A stretch of 64,000 nucleotides of DNA from Blastococcus sp. HT6-4 (GTDB taxonomy: Bacteria; Actinomycetota; Actinomycetes; Mycobacteriales; Geodermatophilaceae): the NCBI RefSeq assembly GCF_039679125.1, contig NZ_CP155551.1:3224001-3288000 (forward strand), given 5' to 3'. Positions 7,630 to 16,217 of the stretch are shown piece after piece. Below the pieces are notes generated by a model. The model was given only the letters and a program-made list of their open reading frames with translations, made no database searches and was not told the DNA's origin. The translations under genes were made by a program, and so were the position numbers. Position 1 is the stretch's first letter; each line of letters starts with the position of its first letter.

Positions 7630-8169
7630 TCAGGGTGCGGGGTGACCGGCGGCCGCCGCACCAGCTCCGGTGCACTCCTCCTGCCTTCTGCCAGGCAGGT
7701 CCAACGGCGCACCGGTGGCGAGGTCGATGACGGTGATGCCCGCGGCGGTGTACCGCGCCCACCCGAACTTGTTCTGCTGGGCGGTGAGCAGCTCGTGCTC
7801 TGCGCGCGTCACCACGCAGGCGTCCGCGCCGGTCAGGATGGCGGCGACGTCGGCGCCCGGCGCGAGCAGCCGGGCGACGAGCTCCTTGCGCGGATGAACG
7901 TGCTCATGGTGAAGCAGCTTCGCCGCGGCGGTCGCGCTCATCCGCCCCTGGATCTCCAGCGCCGCCTCGCTGCGGTACCGCAGCAGGTACTTGCGGGTCA
8001 CGCTGCCGCGTTCGGTGACGAACCAGATCGCCTCGTTGAGCAGCCGCTTCCGCTGGTCGGAGTGCACCCGGGGGTCGGTCAGTGCGAACTCGGCAAGCGC
8101 AACCGCGCTCCGCACGCGGGCGGCCTCCTCCTCGGGCTCTTCCTGCCACACCGGCGTACTGCCGCTCAC
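7630..8169 (-). CDS. Unknown protein, partner of the upstream gene (shared C-terminal motif)
   Basis: The 179-residue protein starts with ATG overlapping the upstream stop (ATGA), so the two genes are translationally coupled. Its N-terminal two thirds are helical and charged. Near the C-terminus it has CVVTRAEHELL and then FGWARYTAAGITVIDLATG. The upstream protein carries the matching CAVTGSECRRL and YGWERFAAAGLTVVDALTG, so the two proteins share a module. No known domain, signal peptide or membrane segment is seen. The shared module suggests hetero-oligomer formation or a common ligand. Function is unknown. Confidence 0.7.
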   Translation of the reverse strand: MSGSTPVWQEEPEEEAARVRSAVALAEFALTDPRVHSDQRKRLLNEAIWFVTERGSVTRKYLLRYRSEAALEIQGRMSATAAAKLLHHEHVHPRKELVARLLAPGADVAAILTGADACVVTRAEHELLTAQQNKFGWARYTAAGITVIDLATGAPLDLPGRRQEECTGAGAAAAGHPAP

Positions 8170-9584
8170 GCGACCGTCCCTCCCGCGTCATCGTCTTGCC
8201 AGCGGTCACGCAGCCAGCCGGTCACCGCCGGGTGAGGGACCTCCGGCAGCGCGGCCCGGTACCGCTTCTCGAAGATCGTGACCGTGAGGCTGAAGATGGG
8301 GTCGTCGAACAGCCGCGCGGCCGCCTGCATGGTCGGGTACGTGTCCCCGCGGCCGGCTAGTGGCGAAAACCGGCCCCCGGCGGCGCTTGCGGTGAGCTCC
8401 TCCCAGGACCGGGTTCGCGGATCGGCCGCCTCGATGCCGTCCAGCAACGCCCGCGCCAGCGGTGCGCACGCCCGGCTGCCCCGGCGCGGAGCCTCCAACT
8501 CGGCGCAGCGCACGACCTCCGCGGCGAGCGCCGCGGTGTCCGGCGTGGCTATCGAGGACGTGTGCCGGGTCAGCACCACCGCCGCCGCCTGCAGCGCCGG
8601 GCTGTTGAAGGCCGCACCCGCCAGGGCCAGCGCCGGGACCGCCTGGTCCAGCGGCGCAGCCTCCGCATCGCCGAGCTGCTGCAGCCTGTGCTCCAGCCAC
8701 CATCCTTCGGTGCTGGCGGAATCCCGCGCGGCGGCCTCCAGCGCCCACGCCGTCAGGGGTGCCGGCGGCTGCACCCGGCACGCGAGAAGAACGCAGATGC
8801 GCGCCGGCCCGCCACCCACGAGCTCGCTCAGCGCGGACAGGTCCTCCCCGGGCGCATCTCCTGGTGGCAGGTCCGCGGGGTCGGATTCCTCACCGGTCAG
8901 CGCGTCGACGACGGTGAGCCCGGCGGCGGCGAAGCGCTCCCAGCCGTACAGCTCCGGGGATACCCGCGCCAGGCGGCGGCACTCGCTGCCGGTCACCGCA
9001 CAGGTCACCGCCGCGGACAGGACAAGCGGTGCCAGCCTCGGTCCGCCGCGCAGCAGCTCCTCCACGGTGCCGCGCAGCGGGACGAGGGGCTCCCGGTGCC
9101 GATCCAACGGATCGGCAGCTGCGGCGGCGGGCGTCGTCCAGCGGGCGCCGCGGGCGGCCTGACACTGCCGCACCGCCGCGGCCAGGAGCGCCATGCGGTG
9201 CTCGGGCAGCGCGTCTCGGGCGGCCAGCACTGCCTGTGTCAGGCGGATGGCCGACAACTCGGCCGCATCCGGATCCTCCCGCGGCGCGGTGAGCTCATCG
9301 ACGACCGGCGGGGTGCTGGCTGCCGGCGGCGCTACGGACGTCGGCGTACCTGTCCGCGGGCCGTTCCCGTCGCGGGCCGCTCGGATGATCTGGAACTGCG
9401 GTCCGTCGGTGGCCCACCGCTCGGCCAGCGGCACGTACGGATGCCGGCGCAGCCACGGCCCGAGCTCGCGCTCGAGGCCGGTGGCAGCTTCGTCGAGCCG
9501 TGTGGCCTCGACGGCGCCGTGGCGCTGCAACCACGACCGGATGATCTGCCGTGCCGTGGCCGGCGTCACGTCGTCCTCGGACAT
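8166..9584 (-). CDS. Unknown protein with GW-x-R[FY]-x-AAG[LI]TV motif, 472 aa
   Basis: The protein is mostly alpha-helical and Ala/Leu/Arg-rich, with no membrane segment. A central region (around residues 190-235) contains AVTCAVTGSECRRL and YGWERFAAAGLTVVDALTG, repeated in the downstream coupled gene. The C-terminal part (ARLFDDPIFSLTVTIFEKRY) looks conserved, perhaps a helical repeat end. It is first in the two-gene unit; 560 bases upstream contain no intact gene, so the promoter should lie there. No family recognised. The pair could be a two-protein defence, maintenance or regulatory unit, but nothing in the sequence proves this. Confidence 0.7.
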   Translation of the reverse strand: MSEDDVTPATARQIIRSWLQRHGAVEATRLDEAATGLERELGPWLRRHPYVPLAERWATDGPQFQIIRAARDGNGPRTGTPTSVAPPAASTPPVVDELTAPREDPDAAELSAIRLTQAVLAARDALPEHRMALLAAAVRQCQAARGARWTTPAAAAADPLDRHREPLVPLRGTVEELLRGGPRLAPLVLSAAVTCAVTGSECRRLARVSPELYGWERFAAAGLTVVDALTGEESDPADLPPGDAPGEDLSALSELVGGGPARICVLLACRVQPPAPLTAWALEAAARDSASTEGWWLEHRLQQLGDAEAAPLDQAVPALALAGAAFNSPALQAAAVVLTRHTSSIATPDTAALAAEVVRCAELEAPRRGSRACAPLARALLDGIEAADPRTRSWEELTASAAGGRFSPLAGRGDTYPTMQAAARLFDDPIFSLTVTIFEKRYRAALPEVPHPAVTGWLRDRWQDDDAGGTVA

Positions 9585-10144
9585 CGGGACATCCTGACCC
9601 GCTCTCGTCCACCCGACCAGGGGGAGCTACCGCGATGAGCCATCCTCCCTAGCGCGCAGCACAGCTCGCCCAACTCTGCCGCTGTCTACCCGCAGCGGTA
9701 CCGCAGCTGCGCGAAGGGGCGCAGCTGTTCTGCGCGCAGCGCCCGACGGCCTGGTACATCACCGCGAGCTAGGCCCCGGACATCGGATGATCGCGGAAGT
9801 AGCAGTGGGCGACGACGGGCTCGCGCTCCGCATGCCGTGGAGGTCACCGACCCGGCCATCGTTGAAATCGCGGTGCAGTATCAGGCGCAGGCCTCGATGG
9901 TGCGCATCTAACCTTCCGGGCCATCGCCACGGACTGCTGCGTCGAGTACATCCTGCGACCCGATGCTGGAGCCTGTTGCGCAGGGTCGGGTGAGAACAGC
10001 CGGCCGGCGCTGCTGGTCGGCCGGATCTATCGGCGCGCTCATCCACGCGCCGACTGCCTGCGGGCCCTGCGAGTGATGTAGCCGCCTACCCACAATGGGT
10101 TGGCGCTCTCGACGGCAGCCGCGGCAACATCGGAGCATGTCGAC
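9585..10144. other. Intergenic region, possible gene remnant
   Basis: About 560 bases without an intact gene. A short plus-strand stretch (about 9840-9911) translates to VEVTDPAIVEIAVQYQAQ and then SMVRI before a stop. It looks like a degraded gene end, with no in-frame start nearby. The region should also hold the promoters of the divergent genes at 9584 and 10,145. Confidence 0.4.
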
Positions 10145-10546
10145 GTGAAGAAAAGCGTGCTCGTCCTCGTCGTCGGCGCCGCAGCTGCTGTTCTCACCGC
10201 CTGCGGTGGGAGCGCCGCCGACAAGGCCGACACCGCCGCGGCGGCGGTCGTCACCGCCGAGCAGCCCGACCCCGAAACCCTCATGTTCGAGGCGTGCGTG
10301 GAGGACGTGACACCGCTGTTGAAGGCACCGCTGACTGCCGTGTTCCCTGATCCGCCCACGGCTCGCTACGAGACGCCGGACCCCAGCGGATACCACGACG
10401 TGCGGGTGTACAGCTACGTCGACTCCCAGAATGGATTCGGCGCGCTCATCCGTTCGGAGTGGAGCTGCTCGGTGTCGATGTCCGCAGATGGAACCCAAGT
10501 GACCGACTTGGGTCGCATCGTCGTCGGCGGTCGGCAGTTCTTCTGA
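10145..10546 (+). CDS. Small lipoprotein, 133 aa
   Basis: GTG start after GGAG, followed by a textbook lipoprotein signal: VKKSVLVLVVGAAAAVLTAC with lipobox LTAC and GG after the Cys. The mature part has an Ala-rich linker, then a compact domain with two cysteines (FEACVEDV and EWSCSVSM) that may form a disulfide, and ends in Phe-Phe. The length and layout resemble small secreted actinobacterial lipoproteins of unknown function. It stands alone between oppositely oriented genes. Confidence 0.7.
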   Translation: MKKSVLVLVVGAAAAVLTACGGSAADKADTAAAAVVTAEQPDPETLMFEACVEDVTPLLKAPLTAVFPDPPTARYETPDPSGYHDVRVYSYVDSQNGFGALIRSEWSCSVSMSADGTQVTDLGRIVVGGRQFF

Positions 10547-10650
10547 CCGGGTTCAACAGTCTTTCAGGACGACCACAACGACCGCCCGACGGCGCGCTCA
10601 GTGCGCCACAGGCCAGCCCTCCTTGACTCTCAGGGCACCGACCGGTGCCC

Positions 10651-10860
10651 TCAGCCGGCGAAAGTCGTTATCTCGGCGACGTACTCGAACCAAGTGTGCC
10701 CGCAGGCGTCGGGCACCTCGGTCGGCCCGGAGACGGTGAACGTGGCCCAGTCCGCCGTCTCACCCGGCGGCAGCAGGTACCGCAGCTGCGCGCGCAGTGC
10801 AACCGCGCGCTCGCGGTGCTGGGGGTACGGCAGCGCAGTGCGGACTGCGTAGGTCGACAC
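10651..10860 (-). CDS. Small hypothetical protein, 69 aa
   Basis: GTG start with a weak ribosome binding site. The protein has a helix (HRERAVALRAQLRYLL), then a short beta-like stretch with one Cys-His pair (ACGHTW) and an aromatic end. No known domain. It resembles short plasmid/element-borne proteins. The codon use is like its neighbours, which supports coding. Confidence 0.45.
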   Translation of the reverse strand: MSTYAVRTALPYPQHRERAVALRAQLRYLLPPGETADWATFTVSGPTEVPDACGHTWFEYVAEITTFAG

Positions 10861-11001
10861 GTCGGCATCTTCACCGGGGACAGCGCCACATGCGCCCTCC
10901 TTCCGGATGTCGTCCTCCGCGCGGGTGAGCTGCGTCGACGGACCGGCGGACCGGGGGCGACGTCGACATCTTCCCGGCGTCCACCGTCTCGAGCGCGGCC
11001 G

Positions 11002-11337
11002 CTACCTGGTCAGCGAGACTGCCGGTCGCGCAGGCAGCCGGTCACGTCGCCGAGGAAGCCAGCTGGGCGGCGTGGGCGTCGTTGGCGGTGCGTGCCCGAC
11101 GCCCGGGGCGGTCAGCGACGGGCCGGGCGGGAGCCCGTAGCGGCGGCGGTAGCTGCCCGGGGTGAGCCCGTGGCGGGTCAGGTGGTCGGCGGAGACGTGC
11201 GCCAGCAGTGCCCCGCAGATGTGGCAGCGCACGCGCCGCTGGCCGTCGACGGCGGTCAGCCGGCCCGGTGGTCCGTACACCGGCGTGCCGTCGTCCAGGC
11301 GGCCGATCGGGATGTGCGGCTCGGCGTGTGCGGGCAC
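11002..11337 (-). CDS. Ros/MucR-like zinc-finger protein
   Basis: The 111-residue protein contains CHICG...HVSADHLTRHGLTPGSYRR and then RYGLPPG. This matches the Ros/MucR pattern (Cys-x2-Cys, then His residues within HL-x-RHGLTP-x-x-Y-R-x-R-x-GLP), a DNA-binding zinc finger found in bacterial regulators and in many actinobacterial element proteins. The start is secure: GGAGGTGA lies 3-4 nt before GTG. The C-terminal 30 residues are Pro/Arg-rich and unstructured. It probably binds DNA and may control element genes. It echoes the zinc fingers of the large recombinase, although the finger type differs. Confidence 0.7.
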   Translation of the reverse strand: MPAHAEPHIPIGRLDDGTPVYGPPGRLTAVDGQRRVRCHICGALLAHVSADHLTRHGLTPGSYRRRYGLPPGPSLTAPGVGHAPPTTPTPPSWLPRRRDRLPARPAVSLTR

Positions 11338-11464
11338 TGCTCACCTCCGGCCGATGATCATGCCGCCGGGGTCCGACATGCAGGGCTAGGGCGAGGGGTG
11401 AGCGAGCCCTCAGCGGTGAAGCGGATCGAGGCGCGACGGGCGGGAACGTGACCGCCGCCGAGGC

Positions 11465-12073
11465 TCAATGGGTGTCGTCCCAGCGGGCCAGGAGCCGTCG
11501 CGCCGCCCCCAACTCTTCCTCGAGCTTGGCGCGGGCGTGTGGACGCAGGACGTCCTCGCGCAGCCGTCGCTCGATGCTGCGGACACGCGCCCGAAGACGC
11601 GGGACGCCGGACCGCTTGTCCTTTTCGCTCAGCCGGCGCGAGCCACGCGCCCCCGGCCCCTGCGCGGCGGTCGACGTTCTCGGCTGCTTCGCCGCGGGGG
11701 TCACCTCCGTGCTGGTCCGGCGGCGGCTGTCGAGTCGCGCCTTCGCCTGCAGACCACGGATTCGGAGCTTGTGCAGGGTGCCCCCGGCCGGCACGGATGC
11801 GCTCAGCGGCGGCTGGCCGGCGGCCTTGAGCGCGGCGGCGACGTCGGCCACGATCCGCCCGTCCGGGAGGCACACCTCGCACAGCTTGAGCTTGCCACTC
11901 TCGGGCACGGGCGCCCGCCGGTCACAGACCCGGCACCGCATACCGGGGCGGGTCGTGTAGTTGATGTCGTCTTCTGGCCGGCGTAGCCGCTCGCTCGCGC
12001 CGGACGGCTTGAGTCGCACCTGTCCGGGGCTGACGCCGCCCGCGGTGAGCCTGACTCGCCCCATGACCGCCAT
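11465..12073 (-). CDS. Zinc-ribbon protein with basic C-terminus, 202 aa
   Basis: Residues around 45-70 contain MRCRVCDRRAPVPESG followed by CEVC, a four-Cys zinc ribbon. The rest is very basic. A Ser/Thr/Ala/Pro-rich linker leads to a C-terminal helix (VRSIERRLREDVLRPHAR, then AKLEEELGAARRLL) that may be a coiled coil. The layout suggests nucleic-acid binding. An ATG at 12,073 with GAGG upstream is the best start; another ATG lies three codons in. No enzyme motif. Family not recognised. Confidence 0.6.
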   Translation of the reverse strand: MAVMGRVRLTAGGVSPGQVRLKPSGASERLRRPEDDINYTTRPGMRCRVCDRRAPVPESGKLKLCEVCLPDGRIVADVAAALKAAGQPPLSASVPAGGTLHKLRIRGLQAKARLDSRRRTSTEVTPAAKQPRTSTAAQGPGARGSRRLSEKDKRSGVPRLRARVRSIERRLREDVLRPHARAKLEEELGAARRLLARWDDTH

Positions 12074-12207
12074 CCTGCCGCCTCGCAGGCCAGCGGCACC
12101 CCAACTTCCCCCGGAGGGGCGAGGAGGCAGTGCGCCGGTACCGCAGCGATGTCGGCCGGGGAAGCGGATGCGCCGACGTCGGCGGGGTGCGGCGCGAAAG
12201 CGTCGGG

Positions 12208-12405
12208 TCAGCGACGGGTGGGTACCTGCGTCCCGGTCTCCGGCAGGTCAGGAGCCGGGTCGATAAGGGCCTTGATCCGCCAGGGAAGGTCCCACTCGAA
12301 GAACCTCCGGCCCTGTTCGAAGTCGGTCAGCCGCGTCCGGCTGATCCGCAGCCGACGGGCGGCGGTCTCGTCGGTGAGGCTCCTGGGTTCCGGTAGTGCA
12401 GCCAC
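12208..12405 (-). CDS. Small HTH-like protein, 65 aa
   Basis: The short frame contains DETAARRLRISRTRLTDFEQ and GRRFFEWDLPWRIKAL, which reads like a winged or plain helix-turn-helix piece, but too short for a confident call. The GTG start has a poor ribosome binding site and sits 20 bp from the 24-bp inverted repeat at 12,426. The gene may have been truncated at its 5' end by the event that placed that repeat. Confidence 0.4.
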   Translation of the reverse strand: MAALPEPRSLTDETAARRLRISRTRLTDFEQGRRFFEWDLPWRIKALIDPAPDLPETGTQVPTRR

Positions 12406-12425
12406 TGCTGGGTCAGCGGGTCGTC

Positions 12426-12556
12426 GCCGGGAGTGTCCCTCGGCGGAGCGATGTGTCCGTGAGCGGAATCGATCGGCCCAACAGTGTCCGTCGTCGGACG
12501 AGGCCGACAGTGTCCGTCGCCGGAGAGCCCAGGTCAGGCCGGGACACTCTCACCGG
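12426..12556 (+). repeat. Left 24-bp inverted repeat plus tandem GTGTCC sites
   Basis: Positions 12,426-12,449 are a perfect inverted match to 36,145-36,168 (core GAGTGTCCCTCGGCGGAGC). Three further same-direction copies follow: GTGTCCGTGAGCGGAATC (12,453), AGTGTCCGTCGTCGGACG (12,483) and AGTGTCCGTCGCCGGAGAG (12,508). One inverted copy (GGGACACTCTCACCGG) lies at 12,541. This resembles a multi-site transposon end. About 370 bases here (12,406-12,779) carry no gene. Confidence 0.75.
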
Positions 12557-12779
12557 AATCTGCGCCGAGAACGGCTCTCCCCGTAAGGACTCACCAGTTG
12601 GTCTTTCTCTTGGCACATACGCGGCCTGACCTGCGCTAATGCGACTCCGGACGTGTGCCGGGGATCCTGGCGTGGAGACACCGAAGCAGCGGGTGCTGGA
12701 ATCGACCGCGAAGCCTGACGGCGGTCACCACCATCGAGGACCGATGTGCCATGCGCGATGAAGAAGCGGGGCACCCGAC

Positions 12780-13595
12780 GTGAACCCATCGGTGAACCGG
12801 CGCCCGGCGGACGCGTTCGCGGAGTTGGCCCGCCGGTCCGTCGAGCCGACCCTGCGGATGCTGGCCGCCGATGAGCGCCAACGGGAGCCGACCCCCCGAG
12901 CGCTCGCCGCCTACGAGCGACAGGCGAAGCCCGTCCGGCGGCTGGTCGCGATGCAGGAGCGGCAGACGGCGGGGGTCGAGGCGGCGCTGAGAACCGCCGG
13001 CTGGGCGGCGGCGCAGTACGACGCCGCGGTCAGGCACCTCAAGCTGCCGGCCGTCCAGACTGCGAGCCGAGCCCGCGCCAAGGAGAACGACCGGATCCTG
13101 GAGTTCCTCGCTGTGCCCGCCCTCCGGGGCACCAGCCGGGTGATGGCCGAGCAGTACCCCGACATCATCGGGCACCTGGATTCCGCGGTGCCCTCCGCCC
13201 TGCTCGCCCACATCGAGGAGGCGGGCCGCGCGCTGGCCGACTCCGAACAGGTAGCCGAGCCGGCCCAGTGGCCGGCCGCCGCAGAGGACGACGACGGTGA
13301 CCTCCGCAGGGACGACCTCGGGGGTACCCTCGACGCCTTCATCGCCGCCGCCCTAGCGGGCAAGGACATCGCGACGGCTGCCTGGCTGCTGACCGTCCGG
13401 CAGATCCGCCGCGTCTACGGACACAAGGCGGCCCGGGAAACGCTCGCCATGTTCATCGCGCTGGCGGCGACGTTCGTCCTCGCGGCGTGGCTGGTCAACG
13501 ACGCCGACAAGCCCGTCTCCGAGGCCTTCAACATGGCGGCGCCGATCCCGATCGCCGTACTCGGCATCTTGCGGATGGGCAGCCGAGGGAAGTAG
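12780..13595 (+). CDS. Hypothetical membrane protein with long helical cytoplasmic domain
   Basis: The 271-residue protein has a long, charged helical region (residues 1-150), an acidic linker (AAEDDDGDLRRDDLGG), and two hydrophobic segments near the C-terminus: TLAMFIALAATFVLAAWLV, and a shorter APIPIAVLGIL. The N-terminal part contains imperfect repeats (LAADERQREPTPRALAAYER) that suggest a helical bundle. No known domain. The GTG start lacks a clear ribosome binding site. It is the first gene inside the left inverted repeat. Its 3' end overlaps the convergent gene's reading frame by 181 bp. Confidence 0.6.
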   Translation: MNPSVNRRPADAFAELARRSVEPTLRMLAADERQREPTPRALAAYERQAKPVRRLVAMQERQTAGVEAALRTAGWAAAQYDAAVRHLKLPAVQTASRARAKENDRILEFLAVPALRGTSRVMAEQYPDIIGHLDSAVPSALLAHIEEAGRALADSEQVAEPAQWPAAAEDDDGDLRRDDLGGTLDAFIAAALAGKDIATAAWLLTVRQIRRVYGHKAARETLAMFIALAATFVLAAWLVNDADKPVSEAFNMAAPIPIAVLGILRMGSRGK

Positions 13596-14230
13596 CCGCC
13601 GGGCCGCTGCCGACAGTCACCGCCGCGCGTCATCGTCCCCAGCGGCTCGCCGTCCTGCCACGGTGGCCACTCCCCGCGAGCCATCAGCTCCTCGGCCCAC
13701 GCTGCGCCCTCCTCCTCCAGGCGGTCAGTGGTCGTGGTGATGGCCAGCGCCCGCTGCTCCACCTCATCGGAGTCGATGAGGTCGAACAGCCGCCGGGCGT
13801 CCCCCGTCGTGCCGATGGACAGCTGTCCGCCCGGCAGGTTCCGCAAGGAGCGATTACGCCTCGGATGGTCACCCGCTGAGGCGGTGAAGTCGTCGAGCTT
13901 GGCCTCGTCGAGGTGCTCCAACGCGTTGCGCAGATCCGCGAGGACGGCGTCGGGCTCCGGTTCCGGCACACCGCGCTCCCGGGCTACGCGGCGCACCCAC
14001 CACTCCAGCTGGTGGGCCGCCCACACCAGGTGATGCTGCGCGGCCCACAGCCGCTGCCACCGCTCGTAGACGTCGTGCTCGGTGATGGCGTAGTTCCAGC
14101 CGCGCTCGTAAGCCCGGTCAAGGTCGTCGCGACGCTGCCGCGCCGCCCGGACCTCGGGGACTAGCCGACGCACCTCGCCGGCCCACACATCGACGAAGGC
14201 CTGCGCGGTTTCCTCCGCTGCACTCACCAC
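13415..14230 (-). CDS. Hypothetical protein, C-terminus overlapping the convergent gene
   Basis: Residues 1-205 look like a real protein: a helical, Trp-rich region (NYAITEHDVYERWQRLWAAQ) followed by LFDLIDSDEVEQRALAI and EEEGAAWAEELMARGEWPPW. GTG start after AGGA. The last 60 codons run antisense through the end of the convergent membrane-protein gene and read like shadow translation (TNVAASAMNMASVSRA). I infer that the original stop was lost, by frameshift or junction, and the frame reads through. No family recognised; no membrane segment or catalytic motif seen. Confidence 0.55.
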   Translation of the reverse strand: MVSAAEETAQAFVDVWAGEVRRLVPEVRAARQRRDDLDRAYERGWNYAITEHDVYERWQRLWAAQHHLVWAAHQLEWWVRRVARERGVPEPEPDAVLADLRNALEHLDEAKLDDFTASAGDHPRRNRSLRNLPGGQLSIGTTGDARRLFDLIDSDEVEQRALAITTTTDRLEEEGAAWAEELMARGEWPPWQDGEPLGTMTRGGDCRQRPGGYFPRLPIRKMPSTAIGIGAAMLKASETGLSASLTSHAARTNVAASAMNMASVSRAALCP

Positions 14231-14471
14231 CCGTTCCTACCTCGGAGTACTGGCCGCCGCTGCCGAGCAGACCCGGCTATCGCTTGTCGAACGTCGCCAC
14301 AGGCTGACTGCAGCCTCGGAGACCCCTCACCGCAGTGCTCCACGCCGCCAGCGCGACCCAATGATCTATCGCTGTCGGCGACTCCCCTCACGATCTTGAT
14401 CGGCCCGCCGCCCGGCGCGGTCACGACACATCGTGCTGGTCCCGCTCGCGGGACCAGGAAGGAAGCGAACT

Positions 14472-15347
14472 GTGAGGCAAGGCCACCGCACCATCCGTCT
14501 GCCCGGCGGCATCACCGTGACGGTCGTCCCTCTGACAGGCACCACACCGGTCAAGGTGCTCCGCGCGGCCGCCTACCACGCCGACCTCTACCTGTTGTGG
14601 GGTGAAACCTTCGCACCGCCGATCAACAAGTGGGAGTTCCGCACACCCACCGGCAGCGGTTTCTACGTCGGCATGTCCGCCGCCCTGCGCGAAGAGCTGC
14701 GCGCCGGCGTCTCCCTGCAGCAGTGGAGCAACCGCCAGGAACGTCTCGACCCAAGGCTCGCCATCCTCATCCGGCGCGCCGGACGGCCCCTCGACCCCGA
14801 ACTGCTCCGCTGGTGCGAGACCTTCCTGATCCGTCAGCTATGGCTGCGCTGGACCATGCTGAACACCGTCTCGAGCTGCCCGACCGCAGGTAGCCGTCTC
14901 ACCCGGCACCAGCTCACCTACGGCCTGTGGCTCACCGAGCGACTGCTCCACCTCATCACCGGCCGCATCCTGCCCGCCGGCGCCGAAGGCACCCCCACCG
15001 GCGGACCGATCCGGGAACAGCTGCTGCGGCTGGTCCGCACCGGCGGCCCCATGCTCACGACCGAGATCGTCGCCGTGGCACTCAAGCGTGGGGTGCCAAT
15101 CCACAACCATGGCGACCCCCACGCGACGGTCCGCCGAGACCTCGCCACCCGCGAGCGGGACTCCCGGGGCCCGACCCGTGTCCGGCACACGCACATCCAA
15201 GGGCCGTCCGGACGCAGTACCTCGTTGTTCTACCCGGCGTGGATGAGCCGATCCGAAGCCGTGCGCGCCTGGCGTGTACGCAACAACCTGCCGGTGCCCC
15301 CGCCCCGCAGGTCGCGCCGGTCGCGCCGGTCCCGCCGACGCGGCTAG
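14472..15347 (+). CDS. Hypothetical protein, possibly GIY-YIG-like, with Arg-rich tail
   Basis: GTG start after AAGGAAG. Residues 40-130 contain YLLWGE...GFYVGMSAALREELRAG...LIRRAGRPLDPELLRWCE and FLIRQLW. The order aromatic-Leu, then Y-V-G with a following Arg, then Glu near an LI motif recalls a divergent GIY-YIG nuclease fold. Some expected residues are not obvious, so this is tentative. The C-terminal half has HNHGDPHATVRRDL, resembling a short winged-helix segment. The protein ends with (RRS)n-type basic repeats, likely to bind DNA or RNA. A 240-bp upstream gap holds the promoter. No operon partner. Confidence 0.5.
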   Translation: MRQGHRTIRLPGGITVTVVPLTGTTPVKVLRAAAYHADLYLLWGETFAPPINKWEFRTPTGSGFYVGMSAALREELRAGVSLQQWSNRQERLDPRLAILIRRAGRPLDPELLRWCETFLIRQLWLRWTMLNTVSSCPTAGSRLTRHQLTYGLWLTERLLHLITGRILPAGAEGTPTGGPIREQLLRLVRTGGPMLTTEIVAVALKRGVPIHNHGDPHATVRRDLATRERDSRGPTRVRHTHIQGPSGRSTSLFYPAWMSRSEAVRAWRVRNNLPVPPPRRSRRSRRSRRRG

Positions 15348-15452
15348 GCACCGTGGCCTCATCCCGGGTCCACACGAGGACCGCATAGCCGGGTCACACC
15401 CGACGCCCCCCGGGTACGGCGCCAGGACGTCCGGCCATCGAGGGATGCCTGC

Positions 15453-16217
15453 TCACTCGATGCCGCGCGCCAGGCGCAGCGCCTCCTCCAGGGACGGGCC
15501 GGAGTCCACCGCCTCCTCGAAAACGGCCAGCGCTTCGTCGTCGAGCGCGGCGACCATCTCATACATCCGGCACGTGGCCGTCAGGTTCTCCGCGGCCTCC
15601 CGGGCCGCCGCCGCAGACTGTCGCTTCTTCTCCGCCTGGTCCAGCGCGGCGGCCGCCTCCCGCATCCTGGAGTCCTCCGCCCACACCTCGAACTGAAGGT
15701 CCCTGCGAACCTCCCCCAGCACCCCGGCCCACCGCCGACGGCGGCACCACCGCGCCCACGGCGCCACGTCGATCGGCGGCTCGTCCAGAACTGTCGCCTG
15801 AGCCACCATGAACAGCTCCCCGACTGTCCCAGCCCAGGAACGCCGATTCGCCGCCACCACGGCCCATTGCTGCGGACCCAGGGGCGGCAGTTCCTCCATG
15901 TCGGTGACCTCGTCTACACGGCACGGATGCCCCGGTAGGCGCCAGCCGAGCTCATCACGCAGCCCCCCGCACAGAGCCAGATCAGCATTGGCCCGCGCAC
16001 GCAGCGCCCCGTTCCCCCGTCGGCCGGGATGAGCCAGCACCTCGGCCCAAACCTGATCGCTAACAGCTTCGAGGACGGCGCCAGCGGCGTCGAGCAGCAG
16101 CGTGGGAACGACGTCGGCCACCGACGCCAGCAGGCGTGCGGTCTGGACCGACATGATCAGCGGCGGGTTCTGCGCTCGCGCCACGATCGTGGCCGGCGAC
16201 CCGGGATTGTTCGTCAT
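15453..16217 (-). CDS. Hypothetical protein, 254 aa
   Basis: The ATG preceded by GTGGAGGGC gives a soluble, helical, Trp- and Glu-rich protein. Segments include QNPPLIMSVQTARLLASVAD near the N-terminus, a central WARWCRRRRWAGVLGEVRRD, and a C-terminal coiled-coil-like AALDQAEKKRQSAAAAREAA. No catalytic motif, Cys cluster or membrane segment. Repeated TGTTCC elements lie 115-225 bp upstream and may control it. No family recognised. Confidence 0.55.
   Translation of the reverse strand: MTNNPGSPATIVARAQNPPLIMSVQTARLLASVADVVPTLLLDAAGAVLEAVSDQVWAEVLAHPGRRGNGALRARANADLALCGGLRDELGWRLPGHPCRVDEVTDMEELPPLGPQQWAVVAANRRSWAGTVGELFMVAQATVLDEPPIDVAPWARWCRRRRWAGVLGEVRRDLQFEVWAEDSRMREAAAALDQAEKKRQSAAAAREAAENLTATCRMYEMVAALDDEALAVFEEAVDSGPSLEEALRLARGIE

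Noticed and set aside
12426..12556. CRISPR-like array
   Set aside because: The repeats are short and variable with irregular spacing and no cas genes; they fit transposon-end sites better.
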